Shown here: in pieces, positions 36,966 to 45,446 of the stretch
Numbering within the stretch: position 1 is the stretch's first letter
Layout: each line of letters begins with the position of its first letter
Assembly: GCF_025989185.1 (NCBI RefSeq)
Contig: NZ_JAPDNT010000002.1
Coordinates: 186,001-250,000, forward strand
DNA from: Limobrevibacterium gyesilva
GTDB lineage: Bacteria; Pseudomonadota; Alphaproteobacteria; Acetobacterales; Acetobacteraceae
Direction: 5' to 3'
DNA: 64,000 nucleotides
Made by a program: the position numbers and the translations under genes
The notes under the pieces: model-generated
Seen by the model: the letters and a program-made list of their open reading frames with translations, nothing else
Databases searched by the model: none
What the model was told of the DNA's origin: nothing

Positions 36966-37282
36966 TCGACAGTGATGGCCACGCTTTCCGACTGCACGCT
37001 GCCGTGGTCGTCGGTCCAGCGCAGCTCGATCGTGCCGCTATCCACGGCCACTGCCGAGAAGGACAGGAACGGGTTCGCGGCGATCGCTGGGAACAGCTCG
37101 GCGCGGAACACCTCCTCGCCGCTATAGGTGCAGACGAAGCTGTTGATGATGTCGCGCGGGATGATCCGGCCCAGGTTGTCGCGGCGCTGGCCGCTTTCCA
37201 TGGGGTGCGCGATCAGCACCTTGATGTCGAAGACCTCGCCCCGCTTCACCTGCCTGGGCACATTGATCAGCGTGCGCGCCAT
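36962..37282 (-). CDS. soxZ: Sulfur carrier complex protein SoxZ
   Basis: The 106-residue product matches SoxZ in length and features: a start ARTLINVPRQVKRGEVFDIK, then IAHPMESGQRRD, which is highly conserved, and the AELFPAIAANPFLSF segment. SoxZ is an immunoglobulin-like partner of SoxY that positions its carrier Cys. The ATG at 37282 is chosen by homology; the upstream in-frame extension to 37489 is antisense-like noise. It lies 10 bases after soxY. Confidence 0.95.
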   Translation of the reverse strand: MARTLINVPRQVKRGEVFDIKVLIAHPMESGQRRDNLGRIIPRDIINSFVCTYSGEEVFRAELFPAIAANPFLSFSAVAVDSGTIELRWTDDHGSVQSESVAITVE

Positions 37283-37292
37283 GCCCCCTCTC

Positions 37293-37763
37293 CTATTCCA
37301 GGCATGCGGCCAGGGTGACCAGCAGCTCGACGCTGTCGGTCCAGCACGATCCGTCCGCCAGCTTCGCCACCGCAATGACCGTCTGCGACGTCGCCAGGCG
37401 GATGCGGGTGGACACGCGCGGCCGGCCGCTGCGCGGGCCGAAATGGAAATGCGCGACATTCGGCAGCGGGTTTCCCTCGGCGAAGACATGCAGGCTCAGC
37501 ACCCGCTCCGCCGGCGGCAGCACCTCGGCGACACCCACGGTCATGGTCACGGAATTTCCGTTCTCTACCAGCAACGGCAAGTCGAGCTTCACCCTCCCGG
37601 GTTGCAGCGGCGCCCCGCTGGCGAGATCCTTGATCAACGCCGCCACCTCCACCGGCGTTGCGCTCGCCGGGCGCCAGGGCGCCGGCATGAGCGCGATCCC
37701 CGCGGCGCCCACCGAAGTCACCAGGAAGCGCCGGCGGCCCAGCGCAAGCGCATCGGCGGTCAT
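37293..37763 (-). CDS. soxY: Sulfur carrier protein SoxY with altered C-terminal carrier motif
   Basis: The 156-residue protein has a Tat-type signal (LGRRRFLVTSVGAAGIAL) and the SoxY core (PGRVKLDLPLLVENGNSV, then NPLPNVAHFHFGP). Canonical SoxY ends in GGCGG, whose Cys carries the sulfur substrate. Here the chain ends VTLAACLE and then a TAG stop, so the Cys is kept (third from the end) but none of the flanking glycines are. The gene reads cleanly to this end and soxZ follows normally. Whether the swinging arm still reaches partner enzymes is open. Its ATG overlaps the soxX stop (ATGA). Confidence 0.9.
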   Translation of the reverse strand: MTADALALGRRRFLVTSVGAAGIALMPAPWRPASATPVEVAALIKDLASGAPLQPGRVKLDLPLLVENGNSVTMTVGVAEVLPPAERVLSLHVFAEGNPLPNVAHFHFGPRSGRPRVSTRIRLATSQTVIAVAKLADGSCWTDSVELLVTLAACLE

Positions 37764-38266
37764 GGCGCGCGCAGGGTGGCCAGGAAGGCGACCACGTCCT
37801 CGATCTGCCCGGCATCCAGCACCGGCCGCCCGGCCCAGGCGCCGCCCACCCGGTTTCGCCCCGCGACGACGTAATAGGACGGCATCACCGTGTCCGGGTT
37901 CAGCCGCGCGGCATCGACCACCCGAAGCCGGATCTGCGCCGGCGTCAGCCGGCTGCCCACGCCGCGCAGGTCGGGGCCGATATTGCCCTGGAACCGCTCC
38001 TCGGGGATCGGGGCCATGTGGCACAGCAGGCACATGCCGACCTGCCGGTTCGCCACCACCTGCCGGCCGCGCACGGCATCGCCCGGCTGGCCAGTCAGCG
38101 GGGCCGCAATGCCGTCGCCCGCGACGTTATAGGCCAGCAACGGCACGGGCGCCGCCGCAGCGGACCCGATGGCGAGCGCCCCGCCCAGCATCATCACCCC
38201 GCTAGGGCATGTCCGTCTCAGACGAACATGCTCTAGCGCATATCTCGCGAGCAATTTCATCGGCAT
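37760..38266 (-). CDS. soxX: Sulfur-oxidation monoheme cytochrome SoxX
   Basis: SoxX has a single heme site, CLLCH, then APIPEERFQGNIGPDLRGVG and a late VMPSYYV, where the Met is the expected axial ligand; these are characteristic. It pairs with SoxA. The start is unclear because a palindromic repeat (38202-38307) lies at the 5' end. The ATG at 38266 lies inside the repeat and gives a basic n-region followed by the hydrophobic core (MMLGGALAIGSAAAA). The ATG at 38194, just after the repeat, would leave a signal peptide without positive charges. Neither has a good ribosome site. The mature protein is intact. Confidence 0.82.
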   Translation of the reverse strand: MPMKLLARYALEHVRLRRTCPSGVMMLGGALAIGSAAAAPVPLLAYNVAGDGIAAPLTGQPGDAVRGRQVVANRQVGMCLLCHMAPIPEERFQGNIGPDLRGVGSRLTPAQIRLRVVDAARLNPDTVMPSYYVVAGRNRVGGAWAGRPVLDAGQIEDVVAFLATLRAP

Positions 38267-38307
38267 GGAATCGCTGCGCGATTCCATCTGCGCCGATATT
38301 GCTCTAG
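38202..38307. repeat. Palindromic intergenic repeat between the flavoprotein gene and soxX
   Basis: This 106-base element is framed by CTAG at both ends and at its inner junction. A first hairpin (38202-38236) pairs CTAGGGCATGT with ACATGCTCTAG through inner arms CGTCT/AGACG. A second, larger hairpin (38249-38304) pairs GAGCAAT with ATTGCTC, ATCGGC with GCCGAT, and ATGGAATCGC with GCGATTCCAT around a 3-base tip. The layout resembles the RIME/BIME-like repeats scattered between genes in many alphaproteobacteria. It supplies the TAG stop of the upstream flavoprotein gene and overlaps the possible start of soxX. I see no second copy in the window. Confidence 0.75.
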
Positions 38308-39602
38308 CCGAAGATTTCGGTCGTGATCGTCTTGAACCAGGCATCGGCGTATTCCGCCTCCAGGGCCCGCTCATGCGCCGGCGCGTTGAGCGGGCTGGTG
38401 CCGCCGGCTCCGTCGATATCGGTCAACTGCCCGTTCACCGGGCGATACACGCCGGCGATCGAAATGCCGTAGCCCGGCGCGACGAGGCTATAGCAGGTGT
38501 TGATCAGCCGCGGCTCGGACGGCACGCCCCCGCCCAGCAACCGTGCCACCGCCAGCGCACAGATCTTCGCCTGGGCGTCGGCGGCGAAGGCCGATTTCGG
38601 CATGGCGCCGGCGATGGCGGCATCGCCGATGACATGGATGCCCGGCTGCAGCCGCGATTCGAAGGTCACGGCATCCACCGGGCACCAGCCCGTGCGGTCG
38701 GCCACCCCGGCCAGCATCGCGATCCGCCCGGCCTGCTGCGGCGGGATGACATTGGCGACGTCGGCCTTGTGCGACCCGAAATCGGTCTCGAACGTGTTGG
38801 TCTCGGGATCGACGCGGTTGACCTTGCCGCCATCGGACAGCGACACCCATTCCAGCATCCCCGGATACAGCTCCGCCCAGGCGGCCATGAACAGCTTTTG
38901 CTTCGAGAACACGTCCTTCGCATCCAGCAGGATCAGCTTGGAGCGCGGCTTCTGGGTTTTCAGGTACCAGGCGATCAGGCTCGCCCGCTCGTACGGCCCA
39001 GGCGGGCAACGAAACGGATTCTCGGGCGCGGACATCACCACGACGCCGCCATCCGGCATCGCCTCGAGCTGGCGGCGCAGCAGCAGCGTCTGCGCGCCCG
39101 CCTTCCAGGCATGCGGCATGCGTTCGGCGGCCTGCTCGCCATAGCCGGGCAGCCCGTTCCAGTTGATGTCGATGCCCGGCGACATCACCAGACGGTCGTA
39201 CGAAAGGGTCGTGCCGTTGCCCAATGTCACGCGGCGCGCCGCCGGGTCCACTGCCGTCGCCGCCTGCTGCACCACCTCGACGCCCGTTGCGGCGACGGCC
39301 TGATAGCCGAAGCGCTGGGCGCCAATGTCGCGCAGCCCGGCGATGACGACATTGCTGAACGGGCAGGCCGTGAACACCGGGTTCGGCTCGACCAGCGTGA
39401 CGGCGATGCGCGGATCCGCCCGGCGCAGCGCGCGCGCCACACTGGCACCGCCGAAGCCGCCGCCGATCACCACCACCTGCGCCGCGGCCTGGGCCCGCGC
39501 GCCGCACGACAGGAACGGCAATGCCAGCAGTGCCGCCGTGCCGGCAAGCACGCGCCGGCGCCCGCTGTTGCTGGCGTGCCTTATTGGCGTCCCGCGTACC
39601 AT
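38304..39602 (-). CDS. FAD-dependent flavocytochrome c / sulfide dehydrogenase flavoprotein (SoxF/FccB-like)
   Basis: The 432-residue flavoprotein has a Tat signal (GRRRVLAGTAALLALP), an FAD-binding VVVIGGGFGGASVA (about 43-56) and the NPVFTACPFSNVVI segment. The CPFSN Cys, together with the later Cys in GWCPVDAVTF, is typical of FccB, where such cysteines form the redox disulfide for sulfide oxidation. A second dinucleotide-fold region and the C-terminal FCSD-type domain (CYSLVAPGYGISI) follow. It is exported folded and would pass electrons to the small c cytochrome encoded just upstream, with which it overlaps by 22 bases. Confidence 0.9.
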   Translation of the reverse strand: MVRGTPIRHASNSGRRRVLAGTAALLALPFLSCGARAQAAAQVVVIGGGFGGASVARALRRADPRIAVTLVEPNPVFTACPFSNVVIAGLRDIGAQRFGYQAVAATGVEVVQQAATAVDPAARRVTLGNGTTLSYDRLVMSPGIDINWNGLPGYGEQAAERMPHAWKAGAQTLLLRRQLEAMPDGGVVVMSAPENPFRCPPGPYERASLIAWYLKTQKPRSKLILLDAKDVFSKQKLFMAAWAELYPGMLEWVSLSDGGKVNRVDPETNTFETDFGSHKADVANVIPPQQAGRIAMLAGVADRTGWCPVDAVTFESRLQPGIHVIGDAAIAGAMPKSAFAADAQAKICALAVARLLGGGVPSEPRLINTCYSLVAPGYGISIAGVYRPVNGQLTDIDGAGGTSPLNAPAHERALEAEYADAWFKTITTEIFG

Positions 39603-39877
39603 ATCGCGATCGCCCGGATTTCGTCGTGCGAGAACCCCTTCATCAGCCGGTCCATCACGGTCGCCGGAAGCTCCCCGCTGCGATAGGCTTCCAGTATCTT
39701 CACCAGCTCGTCGGCATTCCGTCCGACAATCGGCGGCACCGATGTCAGCGAGGCGTTGGTGGTCGCGTGGCAGCCGGAACAGTTGGTCGCCCCCAGCGGC
39801 GGCTCCTCGGCGCGCGCCCCTACGGATGCGGCGGCGGCGCAGGCAGCCAGCAGCAGGACAACCCGCCAGCGGATCAT
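39581..39877 (-). CDS. Small c-type cytochrome (FccA/SoxE-like)
   Basis: This is a 98-residue monoheme cytochrome with a signal peptide ([23 protein letters not shown]). The heme site is CSGCH (33-37) and a Met ligand is probably Met75 or Met79 in TVMDRLMKGFSHDEIRAIAIWYA, as in cytochrome subunits of flavocytochrome c. Its start overlaps the stop of the molybdenum subunit gene and its end overlaps the flavoprotein gene. It could take electrons from either enzyme; the match to FccA favours the flavoprotein. The real start is at 39877, with unrelated sequence in frame upstream. Confidence 0.88.
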   Translation of the reverse strand: MIRWRVVLLLAACAAAASVGARAEEPPLGATNCSGCHATTNASLTSVPPIVGRNADELVKILEAYRSGELPATVMDRLMKGFSHDEIRAIAIWYAGRQ

Positions 39878-42069
39878 GTACGCTTCAGGTCGTGATGCGT
39901 CAGCGGCAGCGTGCGGATTCGCTTGCCCGTGGCAGCGAAGATGGCATTCAGCACGGCCGGCCCGACCACGGCGATGGTCGGTTCGCCGACGCCGCCCCAG
40001 AACCCGCCGGACGGCATGACGACGGTTTCGACCTGCGGCATGTCCGCCATCCGCGCCACTTGGTAGGTGTCGAAATTGCCCTCCACGACACGGCCGTTCT
40101 CGATCGTGCACTCGCTGTAGAGCAAGGGGCCGAGGCCGAAGCCGAACGAGCCCTCCACCTGGGCAGCGATCAGCGCGGGATTGACCGCGTGGCCACAATC
40201 CGTGGCCGCGACCATGCGGTGGATCTTCAACGCACCCTGATCGGACACCGACACCTCGGCGACCGCGGCGGTGTAGCTGCCATAGCTGTTGAACTGGCAG
40301 ATGCCGCGATGCACGCCAGCAGGCAACGGCGTGCCCCACCCCGCCTTTTCCGCCACCGCGTTCAGCACGGCGAGGTGCTTCGGATTCCGGCCCATGATCG
40401 ACCGGCGGAACGCCAGCGGGTCCTTGCCGGCGGCATGGGCCAGCTCGTCGATGAAGCACTCAAGATAGATGGCGTTCTGGTTCGCGTTCACGCCGCGCCA
40501 GAAGCCGACGGGAACATGCGTGTTGCGCACGGCATGATCCACCAGGAGATTCGGCACGGCCATGTAGCCCAGCTCCCCCTCGAGCAGGCCCTGGAACATG
40601 TTCTTGTCGATGCCGTCCACCATGCGCGAGGGCGCGAGATAGGCCAGGATGGACTGGCCGGAGAGGCGCAGATGCAGCGCGACCAGGTTGCCATCGGCAT
40701 CCAGGCCGCCGGTCAGCTTGCATTGCGTGACCGGCCGGTAGAAATCGTGCTGCGTGTCTTCTTCGCGCGACCAGATCAGCTTGACCGGGCGGCCGGGCAC
40801 CTGCTTGGCGATGAGCACCGCCTGGCGCACGTAATCCTGCTGCCCGCGCCGGCCGAACCCGCCGCCGAGATGCAGCTTGTTCACCTTCACCGCCGACAAC
40901 GGCAGCCCCGCCGCCTCCGCCGCCGCGGCCAGTGACGCGTCGCCATTCTGCGTCGGCACCCAGATCTCGACCTTGTCGCCGGTGAACCGCGCCGTGCAGT
41001 TCATCGGCTCCATCGTGGCATGGCTGAGGAACGGCGTGCCGTACACCGCCTCGACCGTCTTCGCGGCGCCCGCCAGCGCCGCCGCCACATCGCCTTTTCG
41101 CTGGCCGAGCGCGGCGTCCTTGGCGTCGAGCCCTTCCTGCAGGAAGCTCGCGATCGAGGCGCTGGAGACCTTGGCGTTCGGGCCTTCGTCCCAGGTAATG
41201 GACAACGCCGCCAGCGCCGTCTTCGCCTGCCACCATTTGTCGGCGACCACCGCGACGGTCGCTTCGTCGACGGTGACGACCTGGCGGACGCCCGGCATTC
41301 CCTTGACCTTGTCGGCGTCGAAGCGGACCAGCTTGCCGCCGAACACCGGACATTGCGCGATGGCCGCGCTCAGCATGTCCGGCAGCATCACGTCGATGGC
41401 GAAGACCTGCTTGCCCGTCAGCTTGTCGGCGGTGTCCAGGCGCTTCACGCCCTTGCCGATGATCTTCCACTCAGCGGGCTTCTTCACCGCGACATCGGCC
41501 GGCGGCGGAAGCTGTGCCGCGGCCGCCGCCAGCTCGCCATAGCGAAGTTTGCGGCCTGACGGCGTGTGGGTGACGACGCTGTCCGCCGCGGTGCATTCGC
41601 CCGCCGGCACGCCCCAGCGCTGCGCCGCGGCGGCGATCAGCATGGCCCGCGCGGTGGCCCCGCCCTTGCGCACGTAATCGACGGAAGCGCGGATTCCGCG
41701 GCTGCCGCCGGTCGACATGTCGCCCCAGACCCGCTTGTTGGCGAGGTTGACCTCCGGGGCGACGTATTCGGCGCGCACCTTGCTCCAGTCGGCATCGAGC
41801 TCGTCGGCAACGAGCTGGGCGAGGCCGGTCAACGTCCCCTGCCCCATTTCCGACCGGGCGATGCGGACGGTGACGGTGTCGTCGGGCGCGATGACTGTCC
41901 AGACGCCCACCTCGGCCCCGCCGCCGGTGGGCGCCGTCGTGTGCATCACGTCCTGCGCCATGGCCGGGCTTGCGCCCCAGGGCACCAACCAGCCCAGCGC
42001 GAGACCGCCCCCCGCCGCGGATGCCGAGACGACGAAGCGGCGCCGGTTCATCTGCATGGTGCTGCTCAT
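39874..42069 (-). CDS. Xanthine dehydrogenase-family molybdenum hydroxylase large subunit (IorB-like)
   Basis: The 731-residue protein has a Tat signal ([16 protein letters not shown]) and the molybdopterin-binding layout of single-chain aldehyde/isoquinoline oxidoreductases. Visible are [20 protein letters not shown], the [20 protein letters not shown] block, the [20 protein letters not shown] block and a late [19 protein letters not shown] with the catalytic Glu in its usual place (VGEP). With the 2Fe-2S subunit upstream it forms a periplasmic hydroxylase that passes electrons to a c cytochrome. The substrate cannot be inferred. Its presence at the head of a sulfur-oxidation operon is unusual. 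Confidence 0.9.
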   Translation of the reverse strand: MSSTMQMNRRRFVVSASAAGGGLALGWLVPWGASPAMAQDVMHTTAPTGGGAEVGVWTVIAPDDTVTVRIARSEMGQGTLTGLAQLVADELDADWSKVRAEYVAPEVNLANKRVWGDMSTGGSRGIRASVDYVRKGGATARAMLIAAAAQRWGVPAGECTAADSVVTHTPSGRKLRYGELAAAAAQLPPPADVAVKKPAEWKIIGKGVKRLDTADKLTGKQVFAIDVMLPDMLSAAIAQCPVFGGKLVRFDADKVKGMPGVRQVVTVDEATVAVVADKWWQAKTALAALSITWDEGPNAKVSSASIASFLQEGLDAKDAALGQRKGDVAAALAGAAKTVEAVYGTPFLSHATMEPMNCTARFTGDKVEIWVPTQNGDASLAAAAEAAGLPLSAVKVNKLHLGGGFGRRGQQDYVRQAVLIAKQVPGRPVKLIWSREEDTQHDFYRPVTQCKLTGGLDADGNLVALHLRLSGQSILAYLAPSRMVDGIDKNMFQGLLEGELGYMAVPNLLVDHAVRNTHVPVGFWRGVNANQNAIYLECFIDELAHAAGKDPLAFRRSIMGRNPKHLAVLNAVAEKAGWGTPLPAGVHRGICQFNSYGSYTAAVAEVSVSDQGALKIHRMVAATDCGHAVNPALIAAQVEGSFGFGLGPLLYSECTIENGRVVEGNFDTYQVARMADMPQVETVVMPSGGFWGGVGEPTIAVVGPAVLNAIFAATGKRIRTLPLTHHDLKRT

Positions 42070-42078
42070 GGCGATGCC

Positions 42079-42534
42079 CTATCCCTGGCCGTTGCCGGCG
42101 GCGGTGTGGATGGCGGCCCGGATGCGGTTGTAGGTGCCGCAGCGGCAGATGTTCGACATCGCCTCGTCGATGTCGGCATCGGTGGGCTTCGGCTTCTCCT
42201 GCAGCAGCGCGACGGCGGCCATGATCTGGCCGGACTGGCAATAGCCGCATTGCGGCACATCGTGCTGCAGCCAGGCTTGCTGGACCGGGTGGCTGCCGTC
42301 CGGCGACAGACCCTCGATGGTGGTGATCTTCGCCGTGCCCACCGAGCCGGCGGGCACCGAGCATGAACGCATGACCTGGCCGTCCAGAAGCACCGAACAG
42401 GCGCCGCATTGTGCAATGCCGCATCCGAATTTCGTGCCGGTCATGCCGAGCCATTCGCGCAGGACCCACAGCAGAGGCGTATCAGGATCCGCATCAACCT
42501 GATGCACGCGGCCGTTGATATCGAGGCTGATCAT
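42079..42534 (-). CDS. (2Fe-2S) subunit of the molybdenum hydroxylase (IorA-like)
   Basis: The product is 151 residues with two 2Fe-2S sites. A plant-ferredoxin-type cluster uses C38, C43, C46 and C58 ([18 protein letters not shown] and SCSVP). A helical-domain cluster uses C96, C99, C130 and C132 (PQCGYCQSG and NICRCGTY). No signal peptide is present, as expected if it is exported with the Tat-bearing large subunit. The start at 42534 follows GGGAG. It is the first gene of the operon that runs on through the sox genes. The frame continues upstream as antisense to the thioesterase gene and is not real there. Confidence 0.92.
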   Translation of the reverse strand: MISLDINGRVHQVDADPDTPLLWVLREWLGMTGTKFGCGIAQCGACSVLLDGQVMRSCSVPAGSVGTAKITTIEGLSPDGSHPVQQAWLQHDVPQCGYCQSGQIMAAVALLQEKPKPTDADIDEAMSNICRCGTYNRIRAAIHTAAGNGQG

Positions 42535-42711
42535 CGCGATACCGCTCCCGACTCTTTGTACTGTTCGTGCCTGCGGAGGAGGTCGGCGATGACTCTGCCG
42601 CCACAAGGGGACGGGCGACAACAAATTTCCGCCAAGCCCAACCTCCATCGCCGGGGGCTTGGTGCCACGGCCACCCCGGGACAAGATGGCTATTTCCGAA
42701 GGAGAGACGGC

Positions 42712-43107
42712 ATGGACCTGATGCAGCGCCTGCAGACCCGGCTGCCGGCGTTCCCGAAATTCCTCGGCATCACCTTCATCGAGGCCACAGCGGAGCGGCT
42801 GGTGGCCGAGATGCAGGTGCGCCCGGACATGTCCAACGGCAACGACACCATCCATGGCGGCGCGCTGATGGCCTTTGCGGACACGCTGGGGGCGGTGGCG
42901 ACGATCATCAACCTGCCGGACGGCAAGGCGACGGCCACGTTGGAGAGCAAGACCAATTTCATCGCCCCGGCGCCGGTGGGCACCACGCTGACCGGCGAGA
43001 CGGTGCCGCTTCACCGCGGCCGGCGCACGCAGGTCTGGGAGACGCGCATCTCCACCGCCGATGGCCGGCTGGTCGCCAAGGTCACACAGACGCAGATGGT
43101 GCTGTAG
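42712..43107 (+). CDS. PaaI-type hotdog-fold thioesterase
   Basis: This 131-residue 4HBT-superfamily protein has [20 protein letters not shown] (44-63), the HGG catalytic loop and helix of PaaI-type acyl-CoA thioesterases, and [19 protein letters not shown] after it. The ATG at 42712 follows GAAGGAGAG. A second in-frame ATG at 42589, also with a strong GGAGGAGG site, would add 41 non-conserved residues, so two starts are possible. It diverges from the Mo-hydroxylase/sox operon and converges on wzt. The substrate is not predictable. Confidence 0.87.
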   Translation: MDLMQRLQTRLPAFPKFLGITFIEATAERLVAEMQVRPDMSNGNDTIHGGALMAFADTLGAVATIINLPDGKATATLESKTNFIAPAPVGTTLTGETVPLHRGRRTQVWETRISTADGRLVAKVTQTQMVL

Positions 43108-43142
43108 CCGCCGGTACTAGCCGCCCTGGGCAGCCGGGGCCG

Positions 43143-44552
43143 TCAGGTCATCGGCTCGAATGTTGGGCCGAGATTGACCAGGCCGATCATCATCTGGTCG
43201 CGCAGAACTTCGATCAGGATCATCTTCGACCGCACGTCGGAAACGTCACCTTGTGCGCTGGCCACGGCGACCTCGATGAAGCAGGGGCCGACGCTCAGCG
43301 TGAGACGCACGCGAAAGCGGTAGCAGCGCACGTCGCCCGCCGCGGCCGGGGGCGCGGCGCCGTGCAGCCACTGCGAGTGGGTGCCGAAGATGACCACGCC
43401 CTGGGCGTTGGTGATGGTGAAGCCCACCAGCGGCGCGACGTAGTCGCGGTCGAAGCGGATCTTCAGGTAGATATCGACAGTGTCGCCGGAGCGCACATGC
43501 GCGGGATTGATGCGTTCGCGCTCGACCACAAGGAAATCGATGATGCCCGCGCCGCCATTGCCGAAGCGGTATTCGTTGGCATTGTACAACGGGTTTGCGG
43601 CGCAACGGTCCTCGGACCCGGTGGCGTCCAGGAAGGCGGCCACTTCCGGAGCCGTCACGTCAGATCCCGGCCGGTACGTGCGTGCGGGCGCCCCGGGCGC
43701 CGGCAGGGCCGCGCCGGGTACGTCTGCGACCGCCTGCCCCACCAGCCTGCCGGTGGTGAGGATCTCCGAATACAGGTCGATAATCCGCTGCGGCGCGCCG
43801 ACCTCGATCAACTCCCCATCGTGGAGCAGCACCGCTTCGTCGCAGAAATACGTCACCGACGCGCGATCGTGCGTCACGTACAGGATCGTCGTGCCACGGC
43901 TTTTGAACTCGCGGATCTTGCGGAAGCACTTCTCCTGGAAGCTGACATCGCCGACCGCCATGGCCTCGTCGATGATCAGGATGTCGGGATCCACGTGCAC
44001 GGCGGTCGCGAAGGCCACGCGCATGAACATGCCGGACGAATAGGTCTTCACCGGCTGGTCGAAATATTCGCCAATATCCGCGAACACCCGGATATCCTCG
44101 ATCCGCTGCTCGATCTCGCGGCTGCTGAGGCCCATGATGAGGCCGTTGGTCACTGCGTTCTCGCGTCCGGTCAATTCCGGGTTGAAACCCGCGCCCAGCT
44201 CCAGCAGGGCGGCGACGCGCCCGCGCACCTCGCAGGTGCCGGTGGTGGCATGGATCACCGAGCAGATGATCTGCAGCAGCGTCGATTTGCCCGAGCCGTT
44301 GCGCCCGACGATGCCGACCGTCGTTCCTCGCCGGATCGTCAGGTTGATGTCACGCAGAGACCAGTGCTCGCGATGATATTTGCGCTTCAGCGGATGCAGC
44401 ATCTCGTAGAACCGCTCCGCCCGCGATTTGTACAAGCGGTATTTCTTCGAGATCCCGACGAGGCGCACCGACACCTCGCTGTCATCCACCACAGCCGGCT
44501 CAGGGACAGCGACCATCGCGGCGCCGGCCGCGGATGTTGCGGGCGTGCTCAC
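43143..44552 (-). CDS. wzt: Polysaccharide ABC exporter ATP-binding protein Wzt with carbohydrate-binding domain
   Basis: In this 469-residue protein the ATPase domain has Walker A GRNGSGKST (83-91), signature YSSGMFMRVAFATA and Walker B ILIIDEAMAVGD. A linker leads to a C-terminal Wzt_C-type beta-sandwich (from about 330; YNANEYRFGNGGAGIIDF), which in O-antigen exporters reads the modified end of the finished chain. Such a domain implies a chain with a terminal cap, for instance a methyl group. The GTG start overlaps the permease stop (GTGA); the longer in-frame reading is antisense noise. Confidence 0.94.
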   Translation of the reverse strand: MSTPATSAAGAAMVAVPEPAVVDDSEVSVRLVGISKKYRLYKSRAERFYEMLHPLKRKYHREHWSLRDINLTIRRGTTVGIVGRNGSGKSTLLQIICSVIHATTGTCEVRGRVAALLELGAGFNPELTGRENAVTNGLIMGLSSREIEQRIEDIRVFADIGEYFDQPVKTYSSGMFMRVAFATAVHVDPDILIIDEAMAVGDVSFQEKCFRKIREFKSRGTTILYVTHDRASVTYFCDEAVLLHDGELIEVGAPQRIIDLYSEILTTGRLVGQAVADVPGAALPAPGAPARTYRPGSDVTAPEVAAFLDATGSEDRCAANPLYNANEYRFGNGGAGIIDFLVVERERINPAHVRSGDTVDIYLKIRFDRDYVAPLVGFTITNAQGVVIFGTHSQWLHGAAPPAAAGDVRCYRFRVRLTLSVGPCFIEVAVASAQGDVSDVRSKMILIEVLRDQMMIGLVNLGPTFEPMT

Positions 44553-45376
44553 AGGAAATCCGCGAATTCGGTCCGCAGACCGTTGAACACCTTCACGCCG
44601 AGCGCCAACAACCCCGCGGTGGCGGCCCAGAATACCACGCCCGACAGCAGGTCCGGCGCGAACTCGCTGCCCGGCAGCAGCGCCTGCCGATAGCCCATGA
44701 CGATGTAATAGAGCGGATTGAGCCCCAGCCAGCGCCCGACCGACGCCGGAAACAGGTCCGGCGACCACACGATCGGGGTCAGCCAGAACCATATCTGCAG
44801 CAGGATCCCCAGCATCTGCGCGAGGTCGCGCTGGAACACCGACAACGCCGACAGCAGCAAGGACCACCCGGTCAGGAAGCAGATCAGGGCCACGCCGTAA
44901 TAGCCGAGCAGCAGCCAGCTCCAGTCCGGCCAGAACCCGTTCAGCACCAGGATCACGGCGATCAGGCCAAGCATCGCGCCGTGGATCATGAGTCCGGTCA
45001 GAACCGGGACAATCGGCAGGATGGCGACGGGGAATGCGATCTTCTTGACCATGTAGCTGTTGCTGATGATCGCGTTCGATCCGCCGGTCAGCGCGTCCGA
45101 GACGAAGAACCAGACACTGAGGCCGACGATCAGCACCAGGAAGAACGGCACGCCGCTGGCGGGGGTGGGCAGCCGCAGGCCGTAGGAGAAGACGAACCAG
45201 TAGACCGCGATCAGTGCCGCGGGCTGCAACACGGCCCATAGCCCACCGAACATGGTCGAGACATAGCGATCGCGCAGCTGCAAGGTCGCCAGCCGCCACG
45301 CCAACTGCGCCACCGGGCGCAGCGATGCGAGGCAGGCGGGCGTCAGGGACACGGGTATCGTCATGCTGCGGCGCAA
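44549..45376 (-). CDS. wzm: Polysaccharide ABC exporter permease Wzm (ABC-2 family)
   Basis: The 275-residue integral membrane protein has six hydrophobic segments and the ABC-2/KpsM-type start ATLQLRDRYVSTMFGGLWAVLQP. LGLNPLYYIVMGYRQALLPG near the end is typical of O-antigen and capsule exporters. With Wzt it moves lipid-linked polysaccharide to the periplasm. The start may be a TTG at 45376, 4 bases after GGAGG, or the ATG at 45364. It begins a two-gene unit 70 bases after the preceding sugar gene, so it is likely in the same transcript. Confidence 0.94.
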   Translation of the reverse strand: MRRSMTIPVSLTPACLASLRPVAQLAWRLATLQLRDRYVSTMFGGLWAVLQPAALIAVYWFVFSYGLRLPTPASGVPFFLVLIVGLSVWFFVSDALTGGSNAIISNSYMVKKIAFPVAILPIVPVLTGLMIHGAMLGLIAVILVLNGFWPDWSWLLLGYYGVALICFLTGWSLLLSALSVFQRDLAQMLGILLQIWFWLTPIVWSPDLFPASVGRWLGLNPLYYIVMGYRQALLPGSEFAPDLLSGVVFWAATAGLLALGVKVFNGLRTEFADFL

Positions 45377-45446
45377 GCTGCCTCCGGTCTTCGAGAAACG
45401 CGATCGTCGTCGACGGTTGCCGCCCGCGCGGGAACGGCCAGGCTTG

